Assembly: GCA_024195585.1 (NCBI GenBank)
Contig: SWBL01000014.1
Span: forward strand, 124,001 to 188,000
From: Aureobasidium sp. EXF-3400
Taxonomy: Eukaryota; Ascomycota; Dothideomycetes; Dothideales; Saccotheciaceae
Reading direction: 5' to 3'
DNA: 64,000 bases
A program made the position numbers and the translations under genes. The notes below the pieces were generated by a model. That model made no database searches and had not been told where the DNA came from. It saw only the letters and a program-made list of their open reading frames with translations. This document shows positions 45,543-54,326 of the stretch, piece after piece; position 1 is the first letter of the stretch, and the number at the start of each line of letters is the position of its first letter.

Positions 45543-46497
45543 TCATGTTCTCAAGGCATTCCGGAGATTGACTCCACTGCATACTGCCCAGATGCTGAAA
45601 GGAAGCAGGATGGGTAGAGCAGTAACAGGAAAAGAGTTTGGAGACGATGAGACCAGAGCGTTCACAGTATACACGGCAAGAACAAGTGCTCCAAGGACCC
45701 CGACGCACAAACCGATGAACTTATCTCTAGTAGTGATCAGCAAAGTTGACAGTATAGTATGGCTGACAGTACAGCATAGTCTACCGTACCTTTGCTTATT
45801 CGGGTACGCTGTGTTGTCCTGGCTCTCCAAGTCTTCTGGACGTCCATCGTTGTCTGAGGGTTCCGGATTTGGTGGGTTCATCGGGATACCTAGGACTTCT
45901 GGTATCTTTGTATTGTACGTGGTTGTGAGGCGACGCAACCATGCCGCGTACAGGCCAAAAGAAGCAAGGACAATCCAGACCTGGCTAGCATGAACCCGTC
46001 AGCTTATAACGATATTGGAGGCCGAACCAGAAGGCAGATTTACTTGACTTCCGCGTCACTGCCCATGTTGAGTACAACCATTGACAATATACTGGAGATG
46101 ATCGTGACGACGTATAGGGATCCAATTCCTCCTTTTGGTGGCGCGAGCCAAACATAGAGTGCGGACAAGAACGTTATGAGACAGACCACAGCGATCACGG
46201 AAGTCTGGAGATTTTGTGACGTGGTTGTGCCGTTGTCGGGTATCTCGACTGGAGCTGCACCAGCCAGCGGAAAGAGGTGGTAAATGGTAACAGCAGACAG
46301 ACAGTGGTTCGTGGACGATCTGGCTACACGATTTGCCTTTTTGGGCAAGCTTACGGTGGCTATCTGTTGTTAGCATGGTTGACAAGCTCAAGGTAGGCTC
46401 TGCTCACACTTCTCTGTGGTGCTCCGAAGCGGAGTTGTGTTCGGCAGTTGACTATGCTCTCTTGGGTCCTGTCCGAGATCTGTGTTCTGGCAGTCAT
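45543..46497 (-). CDS. Hypothetical multi-pass membrane protein, N-terminus uncertain
   Basis: Model exons (minus) are 46408-46497, 46044-46363 and 45543-45984, giving 283 aa with consistent phases; both introns have good donors and the first has a GCTAAC branch point. About five TM segments are visible: SVIAVVCLITFLSALYVWL, IGSLYVVTIISSILSMVVL, VWIVLASFGLYAAWL, FIGLCVGVLGALVLAVYTV and FPVTALPILLPFSIWAVCSG. A short acidic loop (PEPSDNDGRPEDLESQD) lies in the middle. A different first exon is possible, starting at 46711 and joining through an acceptor 4 nt further on, which would add about 100 residues. I do not recognise the family. The gene is head-to-head with the NLR-like gene, 890 bp apart. 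Confidence 0.5.
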
Positions 46498-47387
46498 ATG
46501 GCTCCGACCACAGACCTCGAATAGGCAACGGGTATCCTAGGTTCGAGGAGCTTGTGTCTCTCAATATCAAATACATGGAGTATGATGGAACATAGGGAGC
46601 GTCAAGGGGAGCCGCACACGCATACGGATGGCGCCTGAAATAGGGACTCAAGATCAGGGAGCGGCCCAAGCAGTGCTGGTCAGTGGTTGTGAAGGTTGTC
46701 TCCTGAGACATGGCCGCTATCCTTGAGTTCGCCAACGACTCGAAGAAGTCGATCTGGGAATAGAAGTGAGGTTTAAGGTCCTACATTGTGAGCAAAACCT
46801 ACTCGACCATCCAGGTGCACCGACCGGGTCCATCAGCGTAACTACTGCTCAGCCGCAATCTTTGGAAAATGAGGGGCTAGAGGCTGAGCTCACCGCAGGA
46901 TGGTCATGATGTCAATAGAGCAATGGAAACAGGTTGATGTGTTTCAAAAACCTGGTAGTACCCTGGTGTGGACTAAGAATAGCGGTGTGAACATTGATTT
47001 ACGGCGTTGAAAGAAGGATGATGGACCAATAGTTCGTCCCTGGCCGAACTCAGCGGTCGTGACATGGCAACATGTATATAACGCACCCCTGCAGCCGAAG
47101 TCACTAACCAGAATGGGTTTCACTAGTGGCGGTACAGCCTTGAGCCATGCAGTGATGCATGCTGAGCCATGACTATCTCTTCTTGCCATCACCTCCGTCG
47201 TTGTCCTGAGTCTTCGCGATATCAGAACGCTGAACACTCGAATCTTCTGCCTCGGACAAATATCACACGGCACTTTCTGAACGTACGACGCGGTGCGCCT
47301 ATCAACTGATCATGGAGAGTCTTGCGATGACTTGGGAGGCAGAGGCATGGGCGGACACGCTCATCGATGGAATGAGAGATTATGCCA
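46498..47387. other. Divergent intergenic region upstream of the NLR-like gene
   Basis: 890 bp between the two start codons. It may include an alternative first exon of the membrane-protein gene (minus strand, 46408-46711). No other gene, RNA or repeat is seen. Confidence 0.45.
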
Positions 47388-49464
47388 ATGACGTCTCCAT
47401 ACCCGCCCTTACAAGTGAGCAATACAACATGGAGGCATCGAAAGTATCGTCCGATACTCAGCTTGATTCATGCAAGATAGAGCCCTCAATCTCACCCGGA
47501 GCACAGGAGTTGAATAATTACAGAAAGAGTCAGTCCTGAAGACCTTGGTCAAGGGAAATTGCGACGGCCAGCTGACCGTACTTTCAGATTTCACTGGAAA
47601 TGTCTTCGTCAACTCATACTTTAGCAGCCCTGAGAAGGAGGCATCGAGAAGAACGGATCTGAGCCAATACAAGGTCCGCGATTTGAATGCACCACCTCCA
47701 GAACTCATTGCGGCATGCGCCATGCTTAATAAAAATTATGGGCAGCTAGGGTTGGATCACATTGCCGCAGGCTATGACAACACGTACAGACTCGGTGTGA
47801 TGGGTGACCATAAGGTTGTCATCACGGCATTGCACCGAGAAGAGTATGGTACGATGAGCGCAGCCACTATAGCTTCGAATATGTGCCGCAGGCTTCCGAA
47901 TATCAGAGTAGGATTAGTGATGGGGGACAATGGCAGCGCTCCAACCATCAAGAATGACATCCAGCTGGGTGATATCGCTGTTAGTCACCCAGGAGACACC
48001 AAAGGCAGCAGGATTCAGTACGACCGTGGAGAAAGAATCAAAGGCCAGGAGTCTAAGCCCACTGCCCGTCCTGAACGCCACTTCATGGGCCTGGGCGGAC
48101 TCTCGAAAGCTGCTATTGTGGTAGATCAGCTACGCGCTCACAAGAATCGCAATGAGATGGAGGAGAAACAAGACATGGAGGCAGCGAGTCGGCTTGTGGG
48201 GTATCAACCGGAGCTTCGAACCTCAGGACTCAACAATGGCATGGGAGGTCAGTCATATTGCCTTTAGCTTGGAAGTAGAAACTGACGTTGTGTTTAGCCC
48301 GTGTCTTGACTCTCGATGGAGGCGGTATTCGGGGTTATACTTCATTGTGTATTGCCCAGCGCATAATGGAATCCATTGATCTGGACGATACACCCGACCC
48401 GGCTAACCCTTGGGATAGCTTTGATCAGATCGCCGGAACGAGTACTGGCGGGTAAAACTCCCTTCAGCAGGAACTTAAGCTATACATGACTAACATCAAG
48501 CAGTCTCATTAGCATCATACAGGCTCGCATCGGTATGACAGACCAGCTACTCACTCACAAGAAGAATCCTGGGCCTAATGAAGGGCCTCATCCTATCAAT
48601 ACAGATAGCGGAGTCCAGCGTAAGCTCAACGCATCCACATAAGCTCAATTCAAGTGCGACCAGCTGACTGCCTCACCAGAGCTCTCCAGTCGCATCAACT
48701 CGGGGCTTCTCACCGATGTTGCCAAGGGCTATACTGGCAGAAAGGGCTTTGACCATTCAGGCTCAGATTTCTCCTCTCCAGAGCATCGAACTGCGTGCTT
48801 ACCGTGCATTTCCGAGACGCGCAAACATTTCCGGTTACAAGGCACTTCTGGTACTGGCCGTACACTCTTTCCTTCCAGAGCATTGTCGTGGTCGGACACT
48901 ATCCGAAGAACTGCGTCCAGAAGACGGATGACAGACCTGTTGCCTTTTGGAGAGGAGAAGGCCTGGTCTGACTTGGAGCACGGTGCTAACCTAGGAGATG
49001 AAGACAGTCGGACCGGGATGACTCCCTTGCATCTAGCAGCCGGCACGCCATATCATGAAAGTGTGATATTTGTTCTCTTGAGTTCGGCTTCTGCGACCAT
49101 CGCCACGTCCTGGAATAACGCAAACAACAAGACCGCCGCCAGGCCTGACCAATCTCGCTTGCCCACGATGACACCAAGCTTGACCGAGTTCGTGCTGGCG
49201 ATAAGTGCGTACTCAATTGCAGTAGTAATGTATTCGCAGCGCCATCGCGAAGATCGCTGGCAAGATCAGATAATACTCTTTGCGCTTTCTACAAGCGCTC
49301 TATCAGGTCTTGCTCTCGGATATGACTTGCAGACTACTGTCCTCGGGATCGTGTCATGGGCGGTCATAGCCGCCCTCATCTTGAGTTCTATTAGCCATAA
49401 AGTCACACGTCGAGCCAGTAGCAATATCGTTGATCCGTATGATAACGAAGAGAGGCTCATTTGA
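47388..49464 (+). CDS. NLR-like chimera: nucleoside phosphorylase, truncated patatin, ankyrin, three TM segments
   Basis: Exons 47388-47414, 47524-48247, 48298-48451, 48504-48619 and 48680-49464 join in phase to give 601 aa. Residues about 50-190 are a PNP_UDP-type nucleoside phosphorylase fold as found at the N-terminus of fungal NLRs (GVMGDHKVVITALHREEYG, MCRRLPNIRVGLVMG), but the usual GIGGGAP loop reads GDNGSAP. Residues about 251-340 start a patatin phospholipase domain with oxyanion loop DGGGIRGY and nucleophile elbow GTSTGG; the catalytic Asp part is missing. A segment with a P-loop-like GTSGTGRT (Arg for Lys) follows. One ankyrin motif (TGMTPLHLAAG, about 453) precedes three C-terminal TM helices. 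By family analogy it would act in non-self recognition or programmed cell death. It may be a decayed relic; the open frame is nevertheless complete. Confidence 0.7.
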
Positions 49465-49938
49465 GGTGAGACTTTTAGTGGTCTCGAGCATATGTTATGT
49501 CGGTGGACGAGACCTGGTTGAAGGGTTGGCTGTACCTCGACTCACCAGCGTGTCCGGTACAGCCAGACTCACGATATTTTCGGGTGCTCTTTGGCAGTTC
49601 TCTTGTTTTTTTTTTTTTCGTTTTCTGCGTTGTCTCCAACAATCTGCTCATCTCTCAAAACGTCTGCTGGAGCTTGAAATGTGGGTAGATTGAGCGAGAT
49701 GAAGGACACAGCAACACACGTTCGTTCCACATAATTAGTCAGTAGTAGTGCTTTTGATTCCGAGGCTCTGGCATATTTCAACGTGTCGTCAGTGTGAATG
49801 CCGTAGACTGTTGAAGCGATAGTGTTGTTCCTGTCGTGGGTGAAGATGACAGAAGGAAAGTGGGTCTCGGATGTCAGCGTCACCAAAGGTCCCCCCACCT
49901 CGCTGTGCATTCAACCAACAACATCCACATCTTCAACC
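49465..49938. other. Intergenic region with T13 run
   Basis: 474 bp between the NLR-like stop and the monooxygenase start; contains a run of 13 T at 49606-49618. No other feature seen. Confidence 0.6.
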
Positions 49939-51180
49939 ATGACACAAAAACCGATTCTGATTTCTGGTGCTGGCCTTGCATCACTGCTACTTGCTCGCTC
50001 GCTCCTGCGATGCAAAATACCGTTCCGTGTCTTTGAACGCGATGCTTCATTGGCATCTCGAGGCCAAGGATACCGACTTCGGCTCTCCTCGGAAGGTCTT
50101 GACGCCATCGAATCGGCTTTGGAACCAGCAGCATGGAAAAAATTCTACGATAGATGCGGTAAAACTGGTGGTGGAGGGATGAAAACGATCGATGCCATCT
50201 CTGGAGAACCCACCGAGCAACCACCTGCACCTCCCACTGGCAATAGCAGCAGTGGTGGCGGTGGTAATAATGAAAGCTTGAGCTCACGCGAGGGTAAGGT
50301 CGTTGGCATCGCGCGTGGAGACATGCGGAATCTCTTCATGGAAGGCTGTGAGGAGTTTGTTCAGTTCAACAAGCACGTTAAGGGATATGAGTTGACGAAG
50401 GAAGGCGTGGTAGCTGTCTTCAGCGATGGCACGAAATCAGAAGAAGGCTCTATGCTCATCGGAGGCGAGGGAATCAACTCCTATATCGCTAAACAACTCT
50501 CAAACGGCAAACTGAAAGTTTATGATACTGGAGCTCGTGGCATACACGGACAAGCACCCACGACAGCCTTCAAAGGACTCGGCGAAGGTGTCTTCCGTAT
50601 TGTCGACAACAGCAGGCCCAACGGTTCCTTCGCTGTCATCACGAATGTTCGTGCTGGTGATATGGACGATCCTGATACTCAATTTGGATGGACTATGGTT
50701 GGCGAACCAGGAGTCATCAAAGCCCCAAATGACGACTACACCATTGTCGGTGAGACAGCATCCAACATCGCAAGAGAACTCACAAAGGACTGGCATCCTA
50801 AGCTGAAGCCTCTATTTACCGAATCCAACACATCTGAGGGTGCTTTCTGGAAGATCACAATCTCAACGCCATCGGGTGTTCCTGTATGGCAGAATCAACC
50901 TCGTGTCACTGTCATAGGTGATGCAGCACACTCTATGACCCCGGCTGGTGGTCTAGGAGCCAATACTGCCGTTCGGGATTCTAGTCTCTTGGGTAGACTG
51001 CTGCAGAATGGCTACTACGAAGGAGCGACGGCAGATTACGAAAAAGAGATGAGGGTCTACGGAAGTGAAGCTGTCGGTAAGAGCTATGGCATGGCTTCCA
51101 AGATGTTTAAGATCCATATCGACGAAGACAATTCGACCACTATGGAAGGTGAAGTTAGGGACAACAGAAGCTCGGCATAA
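49939..51180 (+). CDS. FAD-dependent monooxygenase (salicylate-hydroxylase-like)
   Basis: Class A flavoprotein monooxygenase of 413 aa in a single exon. The FAD-binding start is ILISGAGLASLLLARSL; the third Gly of GxGxxG is Ser. The second FAD motif is VTVIGDAAHSMTPAGGLGANTAV. The NAD(P)H/FAD region IARGDMRNLFMEG and IGGEGINSYI (in place of the usual GADG) are also present. An insert at about 90-120 is Pro, then Gly/Ser-rich (PPAPPTGNSSSGGGGNN) and looks like a flexible expansion in an otherwise ordinary enzyme. Family members hydroxylate aromatic or polyketide substrates; the substrate here is unknown. No polyketide or terpene synthase lies nearby. The preferred ATG is 49939, since upstream in-frame ATGs lead only into unconserved text. 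Confidence 0.88.
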   Translation: MTQKPILISGAGLASLLLARSLLRCKIPFRVFERDASLASRGQGYRLRLSSEGLDAIESALEPAAWKKFYDRCGKTGGGGMKTIDAISGEPTEQPPAPPTGNSSSGGGGNNESLSSREGKVVGIARGDMRNLFMEGCEEFVQFNKHVKGYELTKEGVVAVFSDGTKSEEGSMLIGGEGINSYIAKQLSNGKLKVYDTGARGIHGQAPTTAFKGLGEGVFRIVDNSRPNGSFAVITNVRAGDMDDPDTQFGWTMVGEPGVIKAPNDDYTIVGETASNIARELTKDWHPKLKPLFTESNTSEGAFWKITISTPSGVPVWQNQPRVTVIGDAAHSMTPAGGLGANTAVRDSSLLGRLLQNGYYEGATADYEKEMRVYGSEAVGKSYGMASKMFKIHIDEDNSTTMEGEVRDNRSSA

Positions 51181-51816
51181 CGCAAATTAGAGAATTAAGG
51201 AGGCAAAATCATCACCCTCCTTCACATTGACGAATATCTCAGGCGCTATCTCCATCCCTGCTCATTCCGTGCCGATCGACCATGATATATGTATTGAGTA
51301 ATGTCCTTAGAGGGGTGCTATAGGTCTTGTTATAGAAGTTCTAGAGCATGAAGAGCTTAGATCTAAATTAGTAGCTAGATGGTATAGTACTTCTACTCGA
51401 TAGCCAGGTAATTTAACAACTTCTATGAGTGTCGTGGACGAAATGCTACTTAGTACTTTACGTTGTTCATTTAACATATAACCCTATCTTGCTAATAGTC
51501 ATTGCTCGTCATAATTAGAGAATGTCTTGATTGTCGAAACACTCATCATACCTCTTAAGATAAGGTAAAAACTACTTTAACATCTTATTATAGCTCCTAC
51601 TAAAGACACTTAAGCTAGTGAACGCAATTAAACATTCAAGTAAGCTAGTTTAAAGAAATGTGACTTGTTTAGCTTATATAAACCATGTTGTGACACGGTG
51701 GTGACAAGAACTTTTATTATGCTACACTCCGTCGTCCTAATAACTCCCTGTGCCATGGCAAGACAGCAAAACGAAAAAGCCTGCTGCTGTTATCCACAGA
51801 AGCAAACAAAAGGATT
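51181..51816. other. AT-rich relic region
   Basis: From about 51280 to 51680 the DNA is strongly AT-rich and TA-rich, unlike its flanks. On the minus strand about 50 codons are open, but the translation matches nothing I know. It is probably old, mutated mobile DNA next to the tRNA gene; no termini can be shown. Confidence 0.45.
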
Positions 51817-51888
51817 TGGACGAGTAGGGGATCGAACCCTAGACCTTCAGCATGCAAAGCAGACGCGCTACCACTGCGCTACACGCCC
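51817..51888 (-). tRNA. tRNA-Ala(UGC)
   Basis: The minus strand folds into a 72-nt cloverleaf: acceptor GGGCGTG/CTCGTCC with the alanine identity pair G3:U70, D stem GCGC/GCGC with AGTGGTA loop, anticodon loop TTTGCAT (anticodon TGC), variable AGGTC, T stem TAGGG/CCCTA with loop TTCGATC, discriminator A. Two U:U mismatches (acceptor 6:67 and anticodon stem 29:41) are unusual, so it may be a weakened copy. No intron. Confidence 0.85.
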
Positions 51889-52242
51889 CGATCATGTGAC
51901 TATTCTTCATCTATGATGTACTTAACAATATCCGCTCAGGTCCCAAAGCATTCCCTAAGGAATATCACACTTGTTGATGCCCAACCCTCGATGAGCACGC
52001 AACGTAGATTATCCGCACGCGACAGCTCTATACCTGATACCATGTAGAAGTTCACGAACTTGCAGAGATAGGCCATGATGTACGTACGAGTCACTAGATG
52101 CACACAGGATTCTTTGTAAAACATTCCGCTCGATCTTAAGATCACTCTGCACATACACGATGAGTATGATCCTTCATTTACGTCAAGTAGCTCAGCTTTG
52201 CGATACCATGTGAACCCCACCTACTGATTCTGTCTGACACCA
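51889..52242. other. Intergenic region
   Basis: About 350 bp between the tRNA and the tetraspanin stop codon. A 94-codon minus frame has no domain. Nothing else seen. Confidence 0.55.
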
Positions 52243-53299
52243 TCAAGTTCTACCGTCCTCGCCTCTCCAAACACCCTGATCTCCTAACAACTTGCTGGGG
52301 TTGTCTCTTGAGCCTTCCACCTGCATCGCAAGTCTGGAGTCGTTGTTCAAGCCAGTGATCTCGCGGCGAGTATCTGAATCGTCCTCTTCAGGGTCATCTG
52401 TGTAACGCTGAGATGGGTATTCGATGACTCTGTTTGCTGCATCGGCCTCCTCTTCCAGAATGCGGTGAGGAAGACGCATGCTCTCGTGTGCCCATGACGG
52501 ATGAATTGCTGGTGTAACGATTATGACGGCCTTTTCTGATGTTAGCATAAACTTTGAACGACGAACAGCAGTCTACTAACCAGCCAGAGGAAAACGCCTA
52601 CTGCGATGCCAATCATAAGACCAGCAACTGTCCTCTCCTTGTCCCTCCAAGCACCCTCACAACCGATCTGGCGATCGAAACGCTGCGAACACGTATCGGG
52701 AGTATTTTCGTGACCTGGGAAGGGGAAGGGCATGTCTCGTACGTTGTTGAAGCCGCAGCAATCGAATGCCTCCTGAATCCTCTTTATCTTGCCAGCATGC
52801 TTTTCCGAGAACATGGTCTGCCATGTCTCTCTCAACGCACAGCGAAGGCCACCAACAGGTGAGATGTGTGTGCCGCTAAGTGTGGCGACTACGGTGATGT
52901 AGACCAGCAATCCAAGAATCGTGAGCGTCGAAGGTAGCAGAACTGTTGGAAAGTTGCGTGCATGACGGTGTCGAAGCTTGGGGTGCAGAGCCAGCGAGGA
53001 TGCGAGTGCAGTGCTGGTTTCCATGCACACACCTGCGAAGATTGGGAGTGCGAGTGCGAGAGTCGTGAGAGTCGAGGGAATCGGCAATGAGAGAGTCGAG
53101 GCCTGGTGTACAGCATATCTGTAGATTGATTATCAGTCGAAGGAACCGGCGATAGTGTGAAGCCTTGGACTTACGCTGCCATCGCAGTCAGGGCTCCAAG
53201 ATACTATACAGTATCAGCAAGAGACAGCTCGAATTCATCTACAAAGCTTACAAGGACACTCAAGATGACCGCTACCTTGCGTCTGCTGAGTGTCACCAT
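52243..53299 (-). CDS. Tetraspanin-like four-TM protein
   Basis: Exons (minus) are 53252-53299, 53175-53203, 52581-53118 and 52243-52530, giving 300 aa. Four TM segments occur: an N-terminal one split over exons 1-3, LTTLALALPIFAGVCME, STLTILGLLVYITVVATLSG and TVAGLMIGIAVGVFLWL-AVIIV. The large extracellular loop has the tetraspanin signature CCG (FDCCGFNNVRD) and two further cysteines (DTCSQRF, IGCEGAW). The C-terminal tail is hydrophilic and acidic. Exon 2 is only 29 nt. The last intron must end at GAAAAG|GCC; the nearer ATCAG would frameshift after TM4 starts. Tetraspanins organise membrane microdomains; the specific fungal class is not certain. Confidence 0.82.
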
Positions 53300-53880
53300 C
53301 TTGATTAACGTAGTTGCGAGTGATAGTGAATTAAGGTTGGATATGCCCGATGGCTTGATAAGAACAAATGCTTCCACTTGAAACGTGCTTTGATCTAGAT
53401 GGGCGCCAGCACCGCAGCATAGAAATCAAGGTTGTGAGGAAATGAAAGAGAGAGCGTCAAGATGGAAAGAGCTTAGGGATATTCCTTCTCCGTTTGTCCT
53501 AAGTTGTTGACATGGAGCAAGGAAGCAGCAGCAGCTCATCGTCATCTTCTCCGCATTTGTTGATCACTCCACAGGAAGATCACTCTCCGACCTCAAGCCA
53601 GAGGCATTTTCCGAGTAGGCAAATCTCACGCTCTCATGATAGTGCACGCGATGTGCAAGAGTGGTGATTCGTTGATTGGCAAGATGGTGTGTAGTATCTC
53701 GGCGATCGTGGTTTACGATATATAAGTAATTTGCATGTGAAAGACCGTCACGCGCCGCCATGCATAACGCGACGTGATTTCTATCACATCCCATCGCATT
53801 GCTTCTGGTATCGAGTAGAGTTTCGGCCTTCAGGAACATACTCCTCCTAACAAGTCTCGCAATCATCTCCGGCGCGCGAT
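53300..53880. promoter_or_regulatory. Divergent intergenic region of tetraspanin and BLOC1S1-like genes
   Basis: 581 bp between start codons on opposite strands, holding both promoters. No gene or repeat is seen; no specific sites are claimed. Confidence 0.55.
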
Positions 53881-54237
53881 ATGCCTGACAACAAATCTTC
53901 TAACAAATCCACCTCGGAGTTGGTCTCTGCAACCTTACGAGAACATACCACACCGTTGACCGAACGAACCGAGGCCATCGTCTCAGCATCACAATCAATA
54001 TCTGTGCAGAGGCGAATCCTGATCCAGGACACGCAGAAACTATCGCAACAAGCGCAAGAGCTCGAGAAGACGTTGGACCAGAGCGTGGACCAGCTCAAGG
54101 AGTTGGGTGATCTTCAGAACTTCGCAGAAGTTGTATTTCGGGGTATCTCAATAATTGAGGAGACTTTGAGAATGGTTGATGAACAAGAAGCTGCGAACAG
54201 TCAGGCAGACAACGGTTCCGGTACCAGGACCACCTGA
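53881..54237 (+). CDS. BLOC-1 subunit 1-like (BLOS1/GCN5L1 family) small coiled-coil protein
   Basis: Single exon, 118 aa. Almost entirely helical and coiled-coil (RRILIQDTQKLSQQAQELEK). The part LDQSVDQLKELGDLQNFAEV followed by VFRGISIIEETLRMV resembles the C-terminal half of BLOC1S1, where LKEIGDVENWA and a terminal helix are conserved. In fungi such proteins take part in endosomal BLOC-1-like complexes. Identity is inferred from this motif and the size. The gene is convergent with the GEP3-like gene, 89 bp between stops. Confidence 0.65.
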   Translation: MPDNKSSNKSTSELVSATLREHTTPLTERTEAIVSASQSISVQRRILIQDTQKLSQQAQELEKTLDQSVDQLKELGDLQNFAEVVFRGISIIEETLRMVDEQEAANSQADNGSGTRTT

Positions 54238-54326
54238 TGACCCAGGCATGCTACTGCTTGCAGAATGATCAATAGTGTGGGACTCGCTCCTGAGTACGAG
54301 GTGATTGAGAGTTGAACTTGGTAGTT

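Noticed and set aside
46408..46711. Alternative first exon of the multi-TM protein
   Set aside because: Phase works with an acceptor 4 nt further on, but the text has no domain; kept only as an alternative in the gene entry.
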